NCBI GenBank assembly: GCA_012269655.1
Contig: JAAXJV010000111.1
Coordinates: forward strand, 1 to 10,736
DNA length: 10,736 bases
Source: Pseudomonadales bacterium
Lineage (GTDB): Bacteria; Pseudomonadota; Gammaproteobacteria; Pseudomonadales; Litorivicinaceae
Reading direction: 5' to 3'
Both the position numbers and the translations under genes were made by a program. How positions within the stretch are numbered: position 1 is the stretch's first letter; each line of letters begins with the position of its first letter. The notes under the pieces were generated by a model. The model did no database searches and was not told the DNA's origin. It saw nothing but the letters and a program-made list of their open reading frames with translations. Positions 1 through 6,726 of the stretch are shown here, in pieces.

Positions 1-1
1 T

Positions 2-1129
2 GTGAAAATTCAGCAACTCAACCTGTATCAAGTCCATCTGCCCTATGCCCATGGCGTCTACAGACTGTCAGGCGGGCGCACTTATTCGGGGTTTGACGCC
101 AGTTTTGTAGAGTTGGTGACGGACACTGGGGTGTCCGGCTGGGGTGAGTCGACGCCCTTTGGCGCCAGCTACATCGAAGCGCACGGCCCGGGTATTCGGG
201 CCGCGATGCCAGAATTGGCCGAGGCGGTATTGGGTCAGGATCCGCGTCGCATGGATCGTATTAATGACGCCATGGATGTGCGAATGACGGGTCAGCGGGC
301 CGCAAAAGCGGCGATCGATGTGGCGCTATGGGATCTGCTTGGAAAGTTATTGTCGGTGCCGGTGTGTGACTTGCTCGGTGGCCGGACCGATCATCCAATC
401 GGGCTGATCTCATCGATTGGTGCAGGCTCACCGGATGAGATGGCCCAGCGGGTCGCCGAATACCGCGCTCGGGGATTCAAAGGACACTCGATCAAGGTGG
501 GGGCTAGCGAAGCCGAAGGAGGGCCGGCCTTGGATGCCGAGCGTATTCGCGCAAGCCTCAGTGCTCGCCAAGCGGGCGAGTGGTTTTTAGTCGATGCCAA
601 CGGTGGATTGAGCGTCGAGCATGCCCTGCGCCTAGAGCAATTAGTCGGGCCTGACCTGGACTATGTACTCGAGGCGCCCTGCGCGAGCTGGCGCGAGACC
701 CAGTCGCTGCGTCAGCGATTACAGCGGCCTCTGCTTATAGATGAGCTGGCCCAGTCGGATGCGGATTTGATGCTGGCCGCGGCGAACGATCTGTGTGATG
801 GCGTTGGAATTAAGATCACCAAACAAGGGGGCCTGAGTGCCAGTCGCCGACAGCGTGATATTGCCCGAGCAGCCGGATGGGTGATGAGTGTTCAGGATAC
901 CGTGGGATCGGATATCGCCTTTGCCGCCATTTTGCACATGGCGCAAACGGTGCCCGCTCATCTATTGCGTTGTGCGTTGGACACCCGAGCCATGGTGACG
1001 CTAAAGACGGCGCAATTTGAACCGCTGGTGAATGCCGATGGGACATTGCATGCCCCCAATCTACCGGGGCTCGGCGTGACACCGGATTTAGACGTGCTAG
1101 GGCAGCCGGTGGCGCGATTTGAACTGTAA
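2..1129 (+). CDS. Enolase-superfamily (MR/MLE) enzyme, cis-3-hydroxy-L-proline dehydratase-like
   Basis: 375-aa cytoplasmic enzyme of the mandelate racemase/muconate lactonizing enzyme family, full family length. The N-terminal capping domain (about 1-125) is followed by a TIM-barrel domain. Expected catalytic residues are visible: Lys165 in HSIKVG (position 163 of the usual KxK is Ser), metal ligands Asp198 (VDANGG), Glu224 (LEAPC) and Asp247/Glu248 (DELA), and the opposite-face base Lys271 (GIKITKQGG), then SVQDTVGSDIAFAA at 296-309. A lysine on each barrel face fits the MLE subgroup. From memory, the HSxKxGASEAEGG and LEAPCxxWRE stretches match cis-3-hydroxy-L-proline dehydratases, which give delta1-pyrroline-2-carboxylate; a related epimerase or cycloisomerase is possible. 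The first codon is a GTG at the window edge, so the true start and its SD cannot be checked. A CobW GTPase gene follows after 51 bp, probably co-transcribed. Family is certain; the substrate is inferred. Confidence 0.85.
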   Translation: MKIQQLNLYQVHLPYAHGVYRLSGGRTYSGFDASFVELVTDTGVSGWGESTPFGASYIEAHGPGIRAAMPELAEAVLGQDPRRMDRINDAMDVRMTGQRAAKAAIDVALWDLLGKLLSVPVCDLLGGRTDHPIGLISSIGAGSPDEMAQRVAEYRARGFKGHSIKVGASEAEGGPALDAERIRASLSARQAGEWFLVDANGGLSVEHALRLEQLVGPDLDYVLEAPCASWRETQSLRQRLQRPLLIDELAQSDADLMLAAANDLCDGVGIKITKQGGLSASRRQRDIARAAGWVMSVQDTVGSDIAFAAILHMAQTVPAHLLRCALDTRAMVTLKTAQFEPLVNADGTLHAPNLPGLGVTPDLDVLGQPVARFEL

Positions 1130-1180
1130 TACCCTGAGCGCAACGGTTAATCTGCCCTGCTCTTCAGACAAGGCCCTTCT

Positions 1181-2143
1181 ATGATCCAATCCGTCCCCAC
1201 CAATGTCATCACCGGTTTTCTGGGTGTGGGTAAAACCACTGCCATCCTGCATTTGTTGGCGAATAAGCCGGCGGACGAGCGTTGGGCGGTGCTGGTCAAT
1301 GAGTTTGGTGAAATTGGCGTGGATGGCGCCCTGATGGAGCAACAAGACGAGGGGGTTTATATCAGCGAAGTGCCCGGTGGATGCATGTGTTGCACGTCCG
1401 GATTGCCCATGCAGATTGCCCTGAACATGTTGTTGACCCGATCCAAACCCGATCGCCTTTTGATCGAACCGACCGGGTTGGGCCACCCCAAAGAAGTGAT
1501 CCAGACATTAACTGGACCGGATTACGCCGACGCGCTCAAGTTAAATCGCACCATCACCCTGGTGGATCCCCGTAATTTAGACAATCCTCGCTACACAGAT
1601 CATCCGGTGTTTGCCCAGCAAATTGAGGTGGCCGACTTGGTGGTGGGGCACAAGGCCGATCTGTGCGACGAATCCGATCGCCGGCGCTTAGAGAACTTTG
1701 TCCCGGGTAAACCCATCGAATTTGCCGCACATGGCGAAATTGATTCGGCTTGGCTTGAAGGACCAAGTGCCATGCAGGCAGAGCCGACTTCACATCACCA
1801 TCATAGCCATGGTGAGGCACCACCTTTGGCTTCTCAGTTAGAGTTTCCGGAGTCGGGTTGGATCCGCGCGGTCAATCAGGGTGAACGGTTTTTAAGTGAG
1901 GGTTGGCGCTTTGCCGATTGGCATCAATTTGATCGCACGTCGCTGCGCCGGCTGCTATTTGTGACCGAGGCCGAACGAATCAAAGGCATTTTTATTACCA
2001 ATGAAGGCGTGTTTGCCTATAACGCGGTTGCAGGTGAGGTGAAGGAATACTCGCTTGACGAGGCCGAAGAGAGTCGGGTCGAGCTGATTTCTAGCCAGGC
2101 GCACCCAGAGTTTGAAGCGGCTCTGCTGGAATGTTTGGCGTGA
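1181..2143 (+). CDS. CobW/COG0523 family GTPase, putative metallochaperone
   Basis: 320-aa G3E-family P-loop GTPase, usual family length. Walker A is GFLGVGKTT at 12-20. The metal-binding CxCC motif is C68-M-C70-C71 within PGGCMCC. LLIEPTGLGHP (93-103) matches the family's switch/Walker B region, and GHKAD (156-160) replaces the usual NKxD guanine-specificity motif with His for Asn. A His-rich segment (SHHHHSH, 204-210) lies in the linker, and the CobW C-terminal domain spans about 225-320. COG0523 proteins deliver zinc, cobalt or iron to partner metalloenzymes using GTP; the partner here is unknown. Its position between an enolase-superfamily enzyme and an aldolase-like enzyme suggests service to a pathway enzyme, but that is inference. 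A weak AAGG lies about 7 bases before the ATG. The family call is firm; the metal is not determinable. Confidence 0.92.
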   Translation: MIQSVPTNVITGFLGVGKTTAILHLLANKPADERWAVLVNEFGEIGVDGALMEQQDEGVYISEVPGGCMCCTSGLPMQIALNMLLTRSKPDRLLIEPTGLGHPKEVIQTLTGPDYADALKLNRTITLVDPRNLDNPRYTDHPVFAQQIEVADLVVGHKADLCDESDRRRLENFVPGKPIEFAAHGEIDSAWLEGPSAMQAEPTSHHHHSHGEAPPLASQLEFPESGWIRAVNQGERFLSEGWRFADWHQFDRTSLRRLLFVTEAERIKGIFITNEGVFAYNAVAGEVKEYSLDEAEESRVELISSQAHPEFEAALLECLA

Positions 2144-2183
2144 ATGGGCAGGCGCGGCGTATCAACGTAACATTAGGATCATG

Positions 2184-2807
2184 ATGAAGCTTTTATTGGA
2201 TACGGCCGATACCGATGTCTGGCAGCGGCTGGCGCCGCAGGGCGTGTTTGCTGGCATCACGACCAATCCACTGTTGATGCAGCGGGCAGGTATGACCTGC
2301 TCGATCGAAAACTACAATCGCTTGTTTGAGCAGGCTCAGGCCCTGGGTTATGGCGAGATTCACTTTCAAGTGTTCGGTGATGACTGGGCAACTTGCGCGG
2401 AGGACATTTTGTCGATCGGTCCGGGCGTTTTCGTCAAGATACCGGCGGTGGCGGCCGGATTGCCTGTGGTCAATCACATCGATTGCCCAGATCGAGTGAC
2501 CCTAACGGCCATTTACTCGCCCTCGCAAATCATGGTGGCTGAAGCCTTAGGGGTGGCTTACGCCGCGCCTTATTACGCCCGCTTGCATGAAGCCTCGAGT
2601 AACGCTGATCCAGCCTTTCAGACCATGCGCCAAATCGAGCAGAATACGAGAGTGTTGGTGGCCAGTCTTCGCTCGAGTGAGCAAATTGAACACCTAGCAC
2701 AAATGGGTTTCCGAACCTTTGCCATTCCTGGACAACTCGCCCTGGAGTGGACCGAAAACCCACTCTCGTTGCGGGCCGTTAGTGAATTTGAGGACGCCGC
2801 AAGCTGA
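2184..2807 (+). CDS. Transaldolase/fructose-6-phosphate aldolase-like protein
   Basis: 207-aa class I aldolase of the small transaldolase family (FsaA/TalC type, usually about 215-220 aa). Family blocks occur in order: LLLDTADT (3-10), GITTNPLL (24-31), FQVFG (61-65), VFVKIPAVAAGL (82-93) with Schiff-base Lys85 at the same number as in E. coli FsaA, LTAIYSPSQ (107-115), YAAPYYARL (126-134), VLVASLRSSEQI (157-168) and FAIPGQLALEW (179-189). Such enzymes cleave or form C-C bonds of ketose phosphates or dihydroxyacetone adducts in the cytoplasm. I place the start at the second of two tandem ATGs (2181, 2184), because AGGA at 2175-2178 is 5 bases before 2184 and only 2 before 2181. It starts 40 bp after the CobW gene, probably in one operon, and ends one base from the convergent mutarotase gene. 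Substrate unknown. Confidence 0.85.
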   Translation: MKLLLDTADTDVWQRLAPQGVFAGITTNPLLMQRAGMTCSIENYNRLFEQAQALGYGEIHFQVFGDDWATCAEDILSIGPGVFVKIPAVAAGLPVVNHIDCPDRVTLTAIYSPSQIMVAEALGVAYAAPYYARLHEASSNADPAFQTMRQIEQNTRVLVASLRSSEQIEHLAQMGFRTFAIPGQLALEWTENPLSLRAVSEFEDAAS

Positions 2808-2808
2808 T

Positions 2809-3186
2809 TCAGTGCCCGACCGCGGCTTTGGTCAGCACCACGTTGCCGTACAACTCGGGTGCACTGGTCGCGACCATCGCGTAGGCACCATTGGCAAGCC
2901 CATAAAACTCATCATCGCCCAGCGCTTGGATGTCCGGCAGTCGACTTTTCAAGGCGTCGTGGATCGGGCGCTGAGTATTGGGCATCGCCGCCGCTTCAAC
3001 AGGCAATACGGTCATGATGGCTTCGAGCACATCGATTACTCCATGACCGTCAGCTCGGATCAGGCGTTGGGCTTTGGCGGCTGCCGGATAGTTTGCGTCG
3101 ACAATGGCGATTTGATCGCCATGCCCCATGCTCGCCAGTGCATGCAGCAAATCAGGCCCTAACAGCGGATGCACATTCAGCAGCAT
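2809..3186 (-). CDS. RbsD/FucU family sugar mutarotase (FucU-like)
   Basis: 125-aa protein of the RbsD/FucU family, which speeds interconversion of anomers or ring forms of free sugars after import. Visible motifs are MGHGDQIAIVDANYP (20-34) with the conserved catalytic-type His22 and with Asp30, LIRADG (42-47), FYGLANGAYAMVAT (94-107) and YGNVVLTKA (113-121). YGN plus the FYxxAxxAxAxV spacing resembles E. coli FucU (L-fucose mutarotase, 140 aa) more than RbsD, although this copy is slightly shorter in the middle. Its ATG follows the permease stop in the string TGATTATG, so translation is probably coupled and the mutarotase is the third gene of the binding protein-permease unit. It probably prepares the imported sugar for the next enzyme. 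Which sugar is not evident: family members act on fucose, ribose and galactose. Confidence 0.88.
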   Translation of the reverse strand: MLLNVHPLLGPDLLHALASMGHGDQIAIVDANYPAAAKAQRLIRADGHGVIDVLEAIMTVLPVEAAAMPNTQRPIHDALKSRLPDIQALGDDEFYGLANGAYAMVATSAPELYGNVVLTKAAVGH

Positions 3187-3188
3187 AA

Positions 3189-4709
3189 TCAGGCCTGCCG
3201 AGCTTGTTCAAACAGGCTGTCGGTGTAAAGCGAACCCAGCAACGCGGCAAGCCCTAGCGCCAACACCGGTACACCCGGCCATCCACCCAGGCTCAACAAA
3301 ATGCCAGCCGCGACCAGTAGACCGATCGCCATCAGGGATGTGGGCTTGTTGGGACGTGCCAGGGTTAAGAAGCTCAGCACCACCATGACACCCAGCAGAA
3401 GCGCATAAATCCAACTGGCTGAGGCGGCTGCCTGCACGGCCGCAAGGGCATCGCCCTCGAGCAGTCGAGTGGCCTGTGTCGGAGCCAAGTTGCTGCCCGC
3501 TGCCAACAGCGACGCCGAATGACTGTGCTCAAGCAGGCTTAATTGGGCGCTAACAAATTGTGCAATCGGGTGAATGCTGGCGAAAAACAGCGAGGCCGCC
3601 GCCACAGCAAACAGTACTTGCTTAATTTTTTCGGGATTGGCGTTTTGTCGAACGATGTCGATACCGACGGCCAACAGAATAATCATGCCCAGCACGACCA
3701 TTTGCCAAAAAGTATTCAGCTGAGCCAGCGTCAGGCCATTTGCAATCAGTTTAAGCAAAATCACGCCAAGGAAGGTGCCCAGCACCGAACCACGCCCACC
3801 AAACAGCGAGGTTCCGCCAATCACTACGGCGGCAATGGCGTCGAGCTCCCACATCTGCCCGTAATCGGACTTGGCGTAGGGGGCGCGCCCCAAAAACATC
3901 AGCGCACCCAGTGCTGCGGTCATGGAACACACCACGTACGCCAGGGTTTTATAGAGGCGCACGTCGATACCGGCTTGGCGTGAACCCTGTTCGTTCGAGC
4001 CGATCGCGTAGATGTAGCGGCCTAATTTGGTGTGCTTGACCACCAGACCCAGCACAATGAAAAACAAAATGAAGATCACGAGCGACATCTGGAAGGTGCG
4101 GAAATAGGCTACCCAGTTGGCGTCGACCCAACTGCCAAGTGGCATCAACCAATCCGGCAACGAGCCATCACGGAACGCCTGGCGAAGGGGCATGAAAGGG
4201 TTATAGCGACCAAAGAAATCAAAAACTGAATCCAGTTTAGGAGTCGCCTGCGCGCCGGTCGTTAGGTGGCCGGTGCCGCGCCAGATAGAGAGGCCTGCCA
4301 GGGTCACAATAAAAGCTGGCATGCCAAAGCGGGCAACCAGTGAGCCGTGAATCAGGCCAATGCCGAGGCCCAGTGCCATCCCAAATAAGATCGCAAGGAT
4401 GGGCGGGAATCCCCAGTACGAGGCCACATAGCCGACCAGTGCCGCGATCATGCCCATCACGGATCCGACCGATAGATCAATGCCCGCGGTCAAAATGACC
4501 AGCGTCATGCCGCCGGCAATCACACCCAGTGCGGCAGAGTTATTCAGAATGGTCATCAGGTTCGATGGGTGGAAAAATGGCTTTCCGTCCGTTACCAACT
4601 CAATGGCGATGGCCAGAATCACGACGGCCAATAGGGCGCCCGACCAATCTTTTTTGAAGTACCCGGCCAATAGGCGGGCGAACCTGTTATTTGACGTCGC
4701 TTCTGACAT
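3189..4709 (-). CDS. Sugar ABC transporter permease with C-terminal membrane extension (Frc/Rbs class)
   Basis: 506-aa inner-membrane permease of the carbohydrate ABC uptake type (ribose, xylose and fructose class). The first 355 residues hold the usual core: conserved LTAGIDLSVGS (73-83) after the second hydrophobic segment and the ATPase-contact region DAIAAVVIGGTSLFGGRG (290-307). About 150 residues follow with four more hydrophobic segments (about 366-383, 433-450, 458-475, 480-496) separated by an Ala-rich polar stretch; family members usually end near 320-390 residues. A hydrophilic insert (about 152-200) also lies mid-core. I choose the ATG at 4709 because GGAG lies 7 bases upstream; the in-frame GTG at 4712 would leave 4. 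It lies between the binding-protein gene, 104 bp upstream behind hairpins, and the coupled mutarotase gene. Role is firm; the sugar is not known. Confidence 0.93.
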   Translation of the reverse strand: MSEATSNNRFARLLAGYFKKDWSGALLAVVILAIAIELVTDGKPFFHPSNLMTILNNSAALGVIAGGMTLVILTAGIDLSVGSVMGMIAALVGYVASYWGFPPILAILFGMALGLGIGLIHGSLVARFGMPAFIVTLAGLSIWRGTGHLTTGAQATPKLDSVFDFFGRYNPFMPLRQAFRDGSLPDWLMPLGSWVDANWVAYFRTFQMSLVIFILFFIVLGLVVKHTKLGRYIYAIGSNEQGSRQAGIDVRLYKTLAYVVCSMTAALGALMFLGRAPYAKSDYGQMWELDAIAAVVIGGTSLFGGRGSVLGTFLGVILLKLIANGLTLAQLNTFWQMVVLGMIILLAVGIDIVRQNANPEKIKQVLFAVAAASLFFASIHPIAQFVSAQLSLLEHSHSASLLAAGSNLAPTQATRLLEGDALAAVQAAASASWIYALLLGVMVVLSFLTLARPNKPTSLMAIGLLVAAGILLSLGGWPGVPVLALGLAALLGSLYTDSLFEQARQA

Positions 4710-4750
4710 CACGCTACTCCGCGAGTGAATGTATTCGAATTAGGTGATGC

Positions 4751-4764
4751 GGCCCTTGCGGGCC
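4751..4764 (-). other. Small hairpin upstream of permease gene
   Basis: GGCCC-N4-GGGCC forms a 5-bp GC stem with a TTGC loop (GCAA on the transcript strand). It lies between the larger 4786-4808 hairpin and the permease start region, in the leader of the permease message. It may shield the processed 5' end or be neutral. Seen directly; its role is a guess. Confidence 0.45.
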
Positions 4765-4776
4765 AACATCGGGGGA

Positions 4777-4808
4777 GAAGAAAACAAGGCAGGCAAGGTG
4801 CCTGCCTT
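4777..4808 (-). terminator. Intercistronic hairpin, attenuator-like, between binding-protein and permease genes
   Basis: A perfect 9-bp inverted repeat, AAGGCAGGC / GCCTGCCTT, with a 5-nt loop (4786-4808), lies 8 bases past the binding-protein stop codon. On the transcript strand it is followed by GTTTTCTTC, a broken T-tract. This fits partial termination or a 3' exonuclease block, a common way to make much more binding protein than permease from one operon. Full termination is unlikely because no separate promoter for the permease is obvious in the 100-bp gap. Confidence 0.65.
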
Positions 4809-4816
4809 AGGCGGTA

Positions 4817-5749
4817 TTACATGCCGATTAGGGCTTTGTATTCCGCCGAGGTTTCAGGAGTGACGAGGAAGGTACCGGTGTCGATACGCTTGTCTACGAC
4901 CATGTTTCCTGCTGCTTTAACTGCGGTTTTGATGCCCTGGTAACCCATCTGGTACAGCATCTGAGCGGTGTCGACCTGAACCCAACCTTCGTCCATCGCA
5001 ACGATGGCGTCAGCTGCGCCGTCAAAACCGACCAATTTCACGTCACCGGCGCCGTAGCCTAGGTTTTCCAGAGCGGCTTTCGCTGCCATGGTGCCGCCGT
5101 CCCACGCGTTGACGACCATTTTCACGTCATCGTGGCTGTTCAGCAGTGCTTCAACGCCCGCCTGAGCTTCGTCAGAGTTCCACTTGGTGGGCACTTCTAG
5201 GATTTCGCTGTTCGGGCGAGTTTCTTTGAAGCCTTTCATAAAGCCGTCGCGACGCTCTTGGCCGGTTGAAGAAGCCTGGTCACCGGTGACGTAGAATACT
5301 TTGTCGCCGTCGGCTACCAGCTTGGCCGCTTCTTGACCTTGGATGACCGCGACCGCGTAGTTGTCAGTAGCGACGAATGAAGTGACTTCGGCACCGCTGA
5401 CGCCGGTGTCGATGGCAACGACCGGAATGCCGGCAGCCATGGCCGCGTCAACTGCAGGTGCAATACCTGAAGAGTCAACCGGAGCGACGCCGATCGCGTC
5501 AACGCCCTGTGCAGTTAGGTTTTCGAAAACTTCCAACTGGCTAGACAGGTCGCCTTGGAAAGCGGGGCCGACGGTAACCAGCGTCACGCCTTCTTCTTTG
5601 GCGGCGTCTGTCGCGCCCTGGTTAATCATGATCCAGCCCGCGTTGGTCGCAGACTTGGTGACATAACCAATAGTCATTGCAGATGCTGACAGAGTCATGC
5701 CAGCGGCGATTGCGCCAGCGATAGCTAGCTTAGAAAACGATTTAATCAT
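4817..5749 (-). CDS. Periplasmic sugar-binding protein of ABC transporter (Frc/Rbs-like)
   Basis: 310-aa substrate-binding protein of the periplasmic-binding-protein type 1 (ribose/galactose/fructose) family. A Sec signal peptide is clear: MIKSFSK, a hydrophobic core, then SASA, with probable cleavage after Ala24. The mature protein begins MTIGYVTKSATNAGW, a typical first strand and sugar-contact region. Later family features include GVDAIGVAPVDSSGIAPAVDAA and GIPVVAIDTGV (about 83-119), SSTGQERRDGF (about 160-170) and KLVGFDGAADAI (about 238-249). It captures the sugar in the periplasm and delivers it to the permease. GAGG lies 7 bases before the ATG and is part of a small GAGG-N3-CCTC inverted repeat. 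It is the first gene of a divergent unit facing the ATPase-ROK genes; the palindrome in between suggests control by that regulator. The sugar cannot be stated. Confidence 0.93.
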   Translation of the reverse strand: MIKSFSKLAIAGAIAAGMTLSASAMTIGYVTKSATNAGWIMINQGATDAAKEEGVTLVTVGPAFQGDLSSQLEVFENLTAQGVDAIGVAPVDSSGIAPAVDAAMAAGIPVVAIDTGVSGAEVTSFVATDNYAVAVIQGQEAAKLVADGDKVFYVTGDQASSTGQERRDGFMKGFKETRPNSEILEVPTKWNSDEAQAGVEALLNSHDDVKMVVNAWDGGTMAAKAALENLGYGAGDVKLVGFDGAADAIVAMDEGWVQVDTAQMLYQMGYQGIKTAVKAAGNMVVDKRIDTGTFLVTPETSAEYKALIGM

Positions 5750-5919
5750 GAGGTGTCCTCAACCTGTTTATTTTTATCTCGATCTTCGCATCGCATTTAC
5801 GACACTGATATCAAGGTGCAATAAACTTTGATGGCTTGTCAATAAATAAATTTATTTGATTTATTAATTATTTCTGAAGTAGCCTCTGGGCAATTCGAAA
5901 AATAATGCGTAGAGCTCAA
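5750..5919. promoter_or_regulatory. Divergent promoter region between binding-protein and ATPase-ROK units
   Basis: About 170 bp separate the two divergent translation starts. The centre is very AT-rich (5841-5875) against GC-richer flanks. On the - strand there is an exact TTGACA (5842-5837), but no good -10 at 16-18 bp from it. On the + strand TTGTCA (5836-5841) sits 18 bp before TTTATT (5860-5865), a weak sigma70-like pair. The 5844-5857 palindrome lies between these two + strand hexamers, where a bound repressor would block polymerase in both directions. Promoter presence is certain from gene layout; exact hexamers are tentative. Confidence 0.6.
5844..5857. promoter_or_regulatory. Perfect 14-bp AT palindrome, candidate ROK operator
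   Basis: AAATAAATTTATTT is perfectly self-complementary, with a centre of symmetry between 5850 and 5851. ROK regulators of the NagC/Mlc type bind AT-rich dyads containing TTATTT/AAATAA elements, and a ROK gene is in the adjacent + strand unit. TTATTT occurs in the palindrome and AATTATTT again at 5867-5874. Autoregulation and control of both units is therefore the simple reading. AT-rich palindromes also arise by chance in AT-rich promoters, so confidence is moderate. Confidence 0.5.
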
Positions 5920-6723
5920 ATGGATCACATCTTAAAGACTGAAAAACTCACCAAGCATTACGGGGGTGTGCACGCCCTGAATGACGCCGATTTCTTCTTG
6001 GAGCCCGGCGAGCATGTCGCGGTGGTGGGCGATAACGGCGCGGGTAAATCGACCTTTGTGCGCAATATCACGGGTGTGGAGCAGCCGACCTCTGGGCGTA
6101 TTGAGTTCTACGGTGAGACCGTTCAGTTTGATTCGCCACTGGATGCCCGTGAGACCGGGATCGAAACGGTGTACCAGAATTTGGCCTTGGCTGATCATCT
6201 GGATGTGCCTGCGAACATTTTTTTAGGCCGTGAGGATTGCATTGACCGGATTAAAATTCCGGGCACGAAATTCTCGCTTCCCTTGGGTCCGCTTTCATGG
6301 ATGAAGGCGGGTGCAATGGAACAGCATGCGATCGAGTTGCTGGCCAAAACCGGCGTTAAGATTCCGGATCTACGTGAATCCCTGGCCGGCATGTCAGGCG
6401 GTCAGCGCCAGTGTGTTGCGATTGCTCGAGCCGCCGGTTGGGGTAAAAAACTCATCATATTGGACGAGCCCACGGCCGCCTTGGGTATTCAAGAAACTAC
6501 CCGGGTCGAGGAGATCGTTCGAGGTCTGAAGGAGCAAGGTATTCCGGTCATTATCATCAGCCACAACCTGCGTCAGGTGTTTAACCTAGTGGATCGAATC
6601 TGGGTGTTTCGTCAGGGACGCATTGTGGGCAACCGATTGACCAGCGAGACCGAACCCAACGAAATCGTGTCGATGATTACGGGCCTCGATCAAGGGGTTC
6701 ATGAAAACGCGAGTTACATCTAA
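5920..6723 (+). CDS. Sugar ABC transporter ATP-binding protein, single domain (FrcA-like)
   Basis: 267-aa single-domain ABC ATPase energising sugar uptake. Motifs: Walker A GDNGAGKST (37-45), Q-loop YQN with Gln86, signature MSGGQ (158-162), Walker B LIILDEPT (178-185) and H-loop His215 (IIISHNL). Ribose-type systems usually use a double-domain ATPase of about 500 aa; a single domain matches the rhizobial fructose (FrcA) arrangement and implies a homodimer. I choose the ATG at 5920 because AGAG lies 5 bases upstream and the protein then begins MDHILKTEKL; the ATG at 5905 has no visible SD and would add five residues. The ROK gene follows 3 bases after the stop. It is divergent from the binding-protein and permease genes, so the transporter is split over two transcription units. 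Function is firm; the sugar is not. Confidence 0.93.
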   Translation: MDHILKTEKLTKHYGGVHALNDADFFLEPGEHVAVVGDNGAGKSTFVRNITGVEQPTSGRIEFYGETVQFDSPLDARETGIETVYQNLALADHLDVPANIFLGREDCIDRIKIPGTKFSLPLGPLSWMKAGAMEQHAIELLAKTGVKIPDLRESLAGMSGGQRQCVAIARAAGWGKKLIILDEPTAALGIQETTRVEEIVRGLKEQGIPVIIISHNLRQVFNLVDRIWVFRQGRIVGNRLTSETEPNEIVSMITGLDQGVHENASYI

Positions 6724-6726
6724 ACA

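Noticed and set aside
2719..3162. 147-codon + strand open frame across the aldolase end and mutarotase gene
   Set aside because: It overlaps two well-supported genes in other frames and has no recognisable motifs.
3543..3983. 146-codon + strand open frame inside the permease gene
   Set aside because: It is antisense to a clear permease with continuous family motifs; composition is His/Gln-rich as expected for a shadow frame.
5750..5760. GAGG-N3-CCTC inverted repeat at the binding-protein SD as a translational control hairpin
   Set aside because: Four base pairs with a 3-nt loop is too weak to claim as control; it may be chance.
5905..5919. Upstream ATG for the ABC ATPase
   Set aside because: No SD precedes it, whereas AGAG lies 5 bases before the ATG at 5920, and the extra five residues are not family-like.
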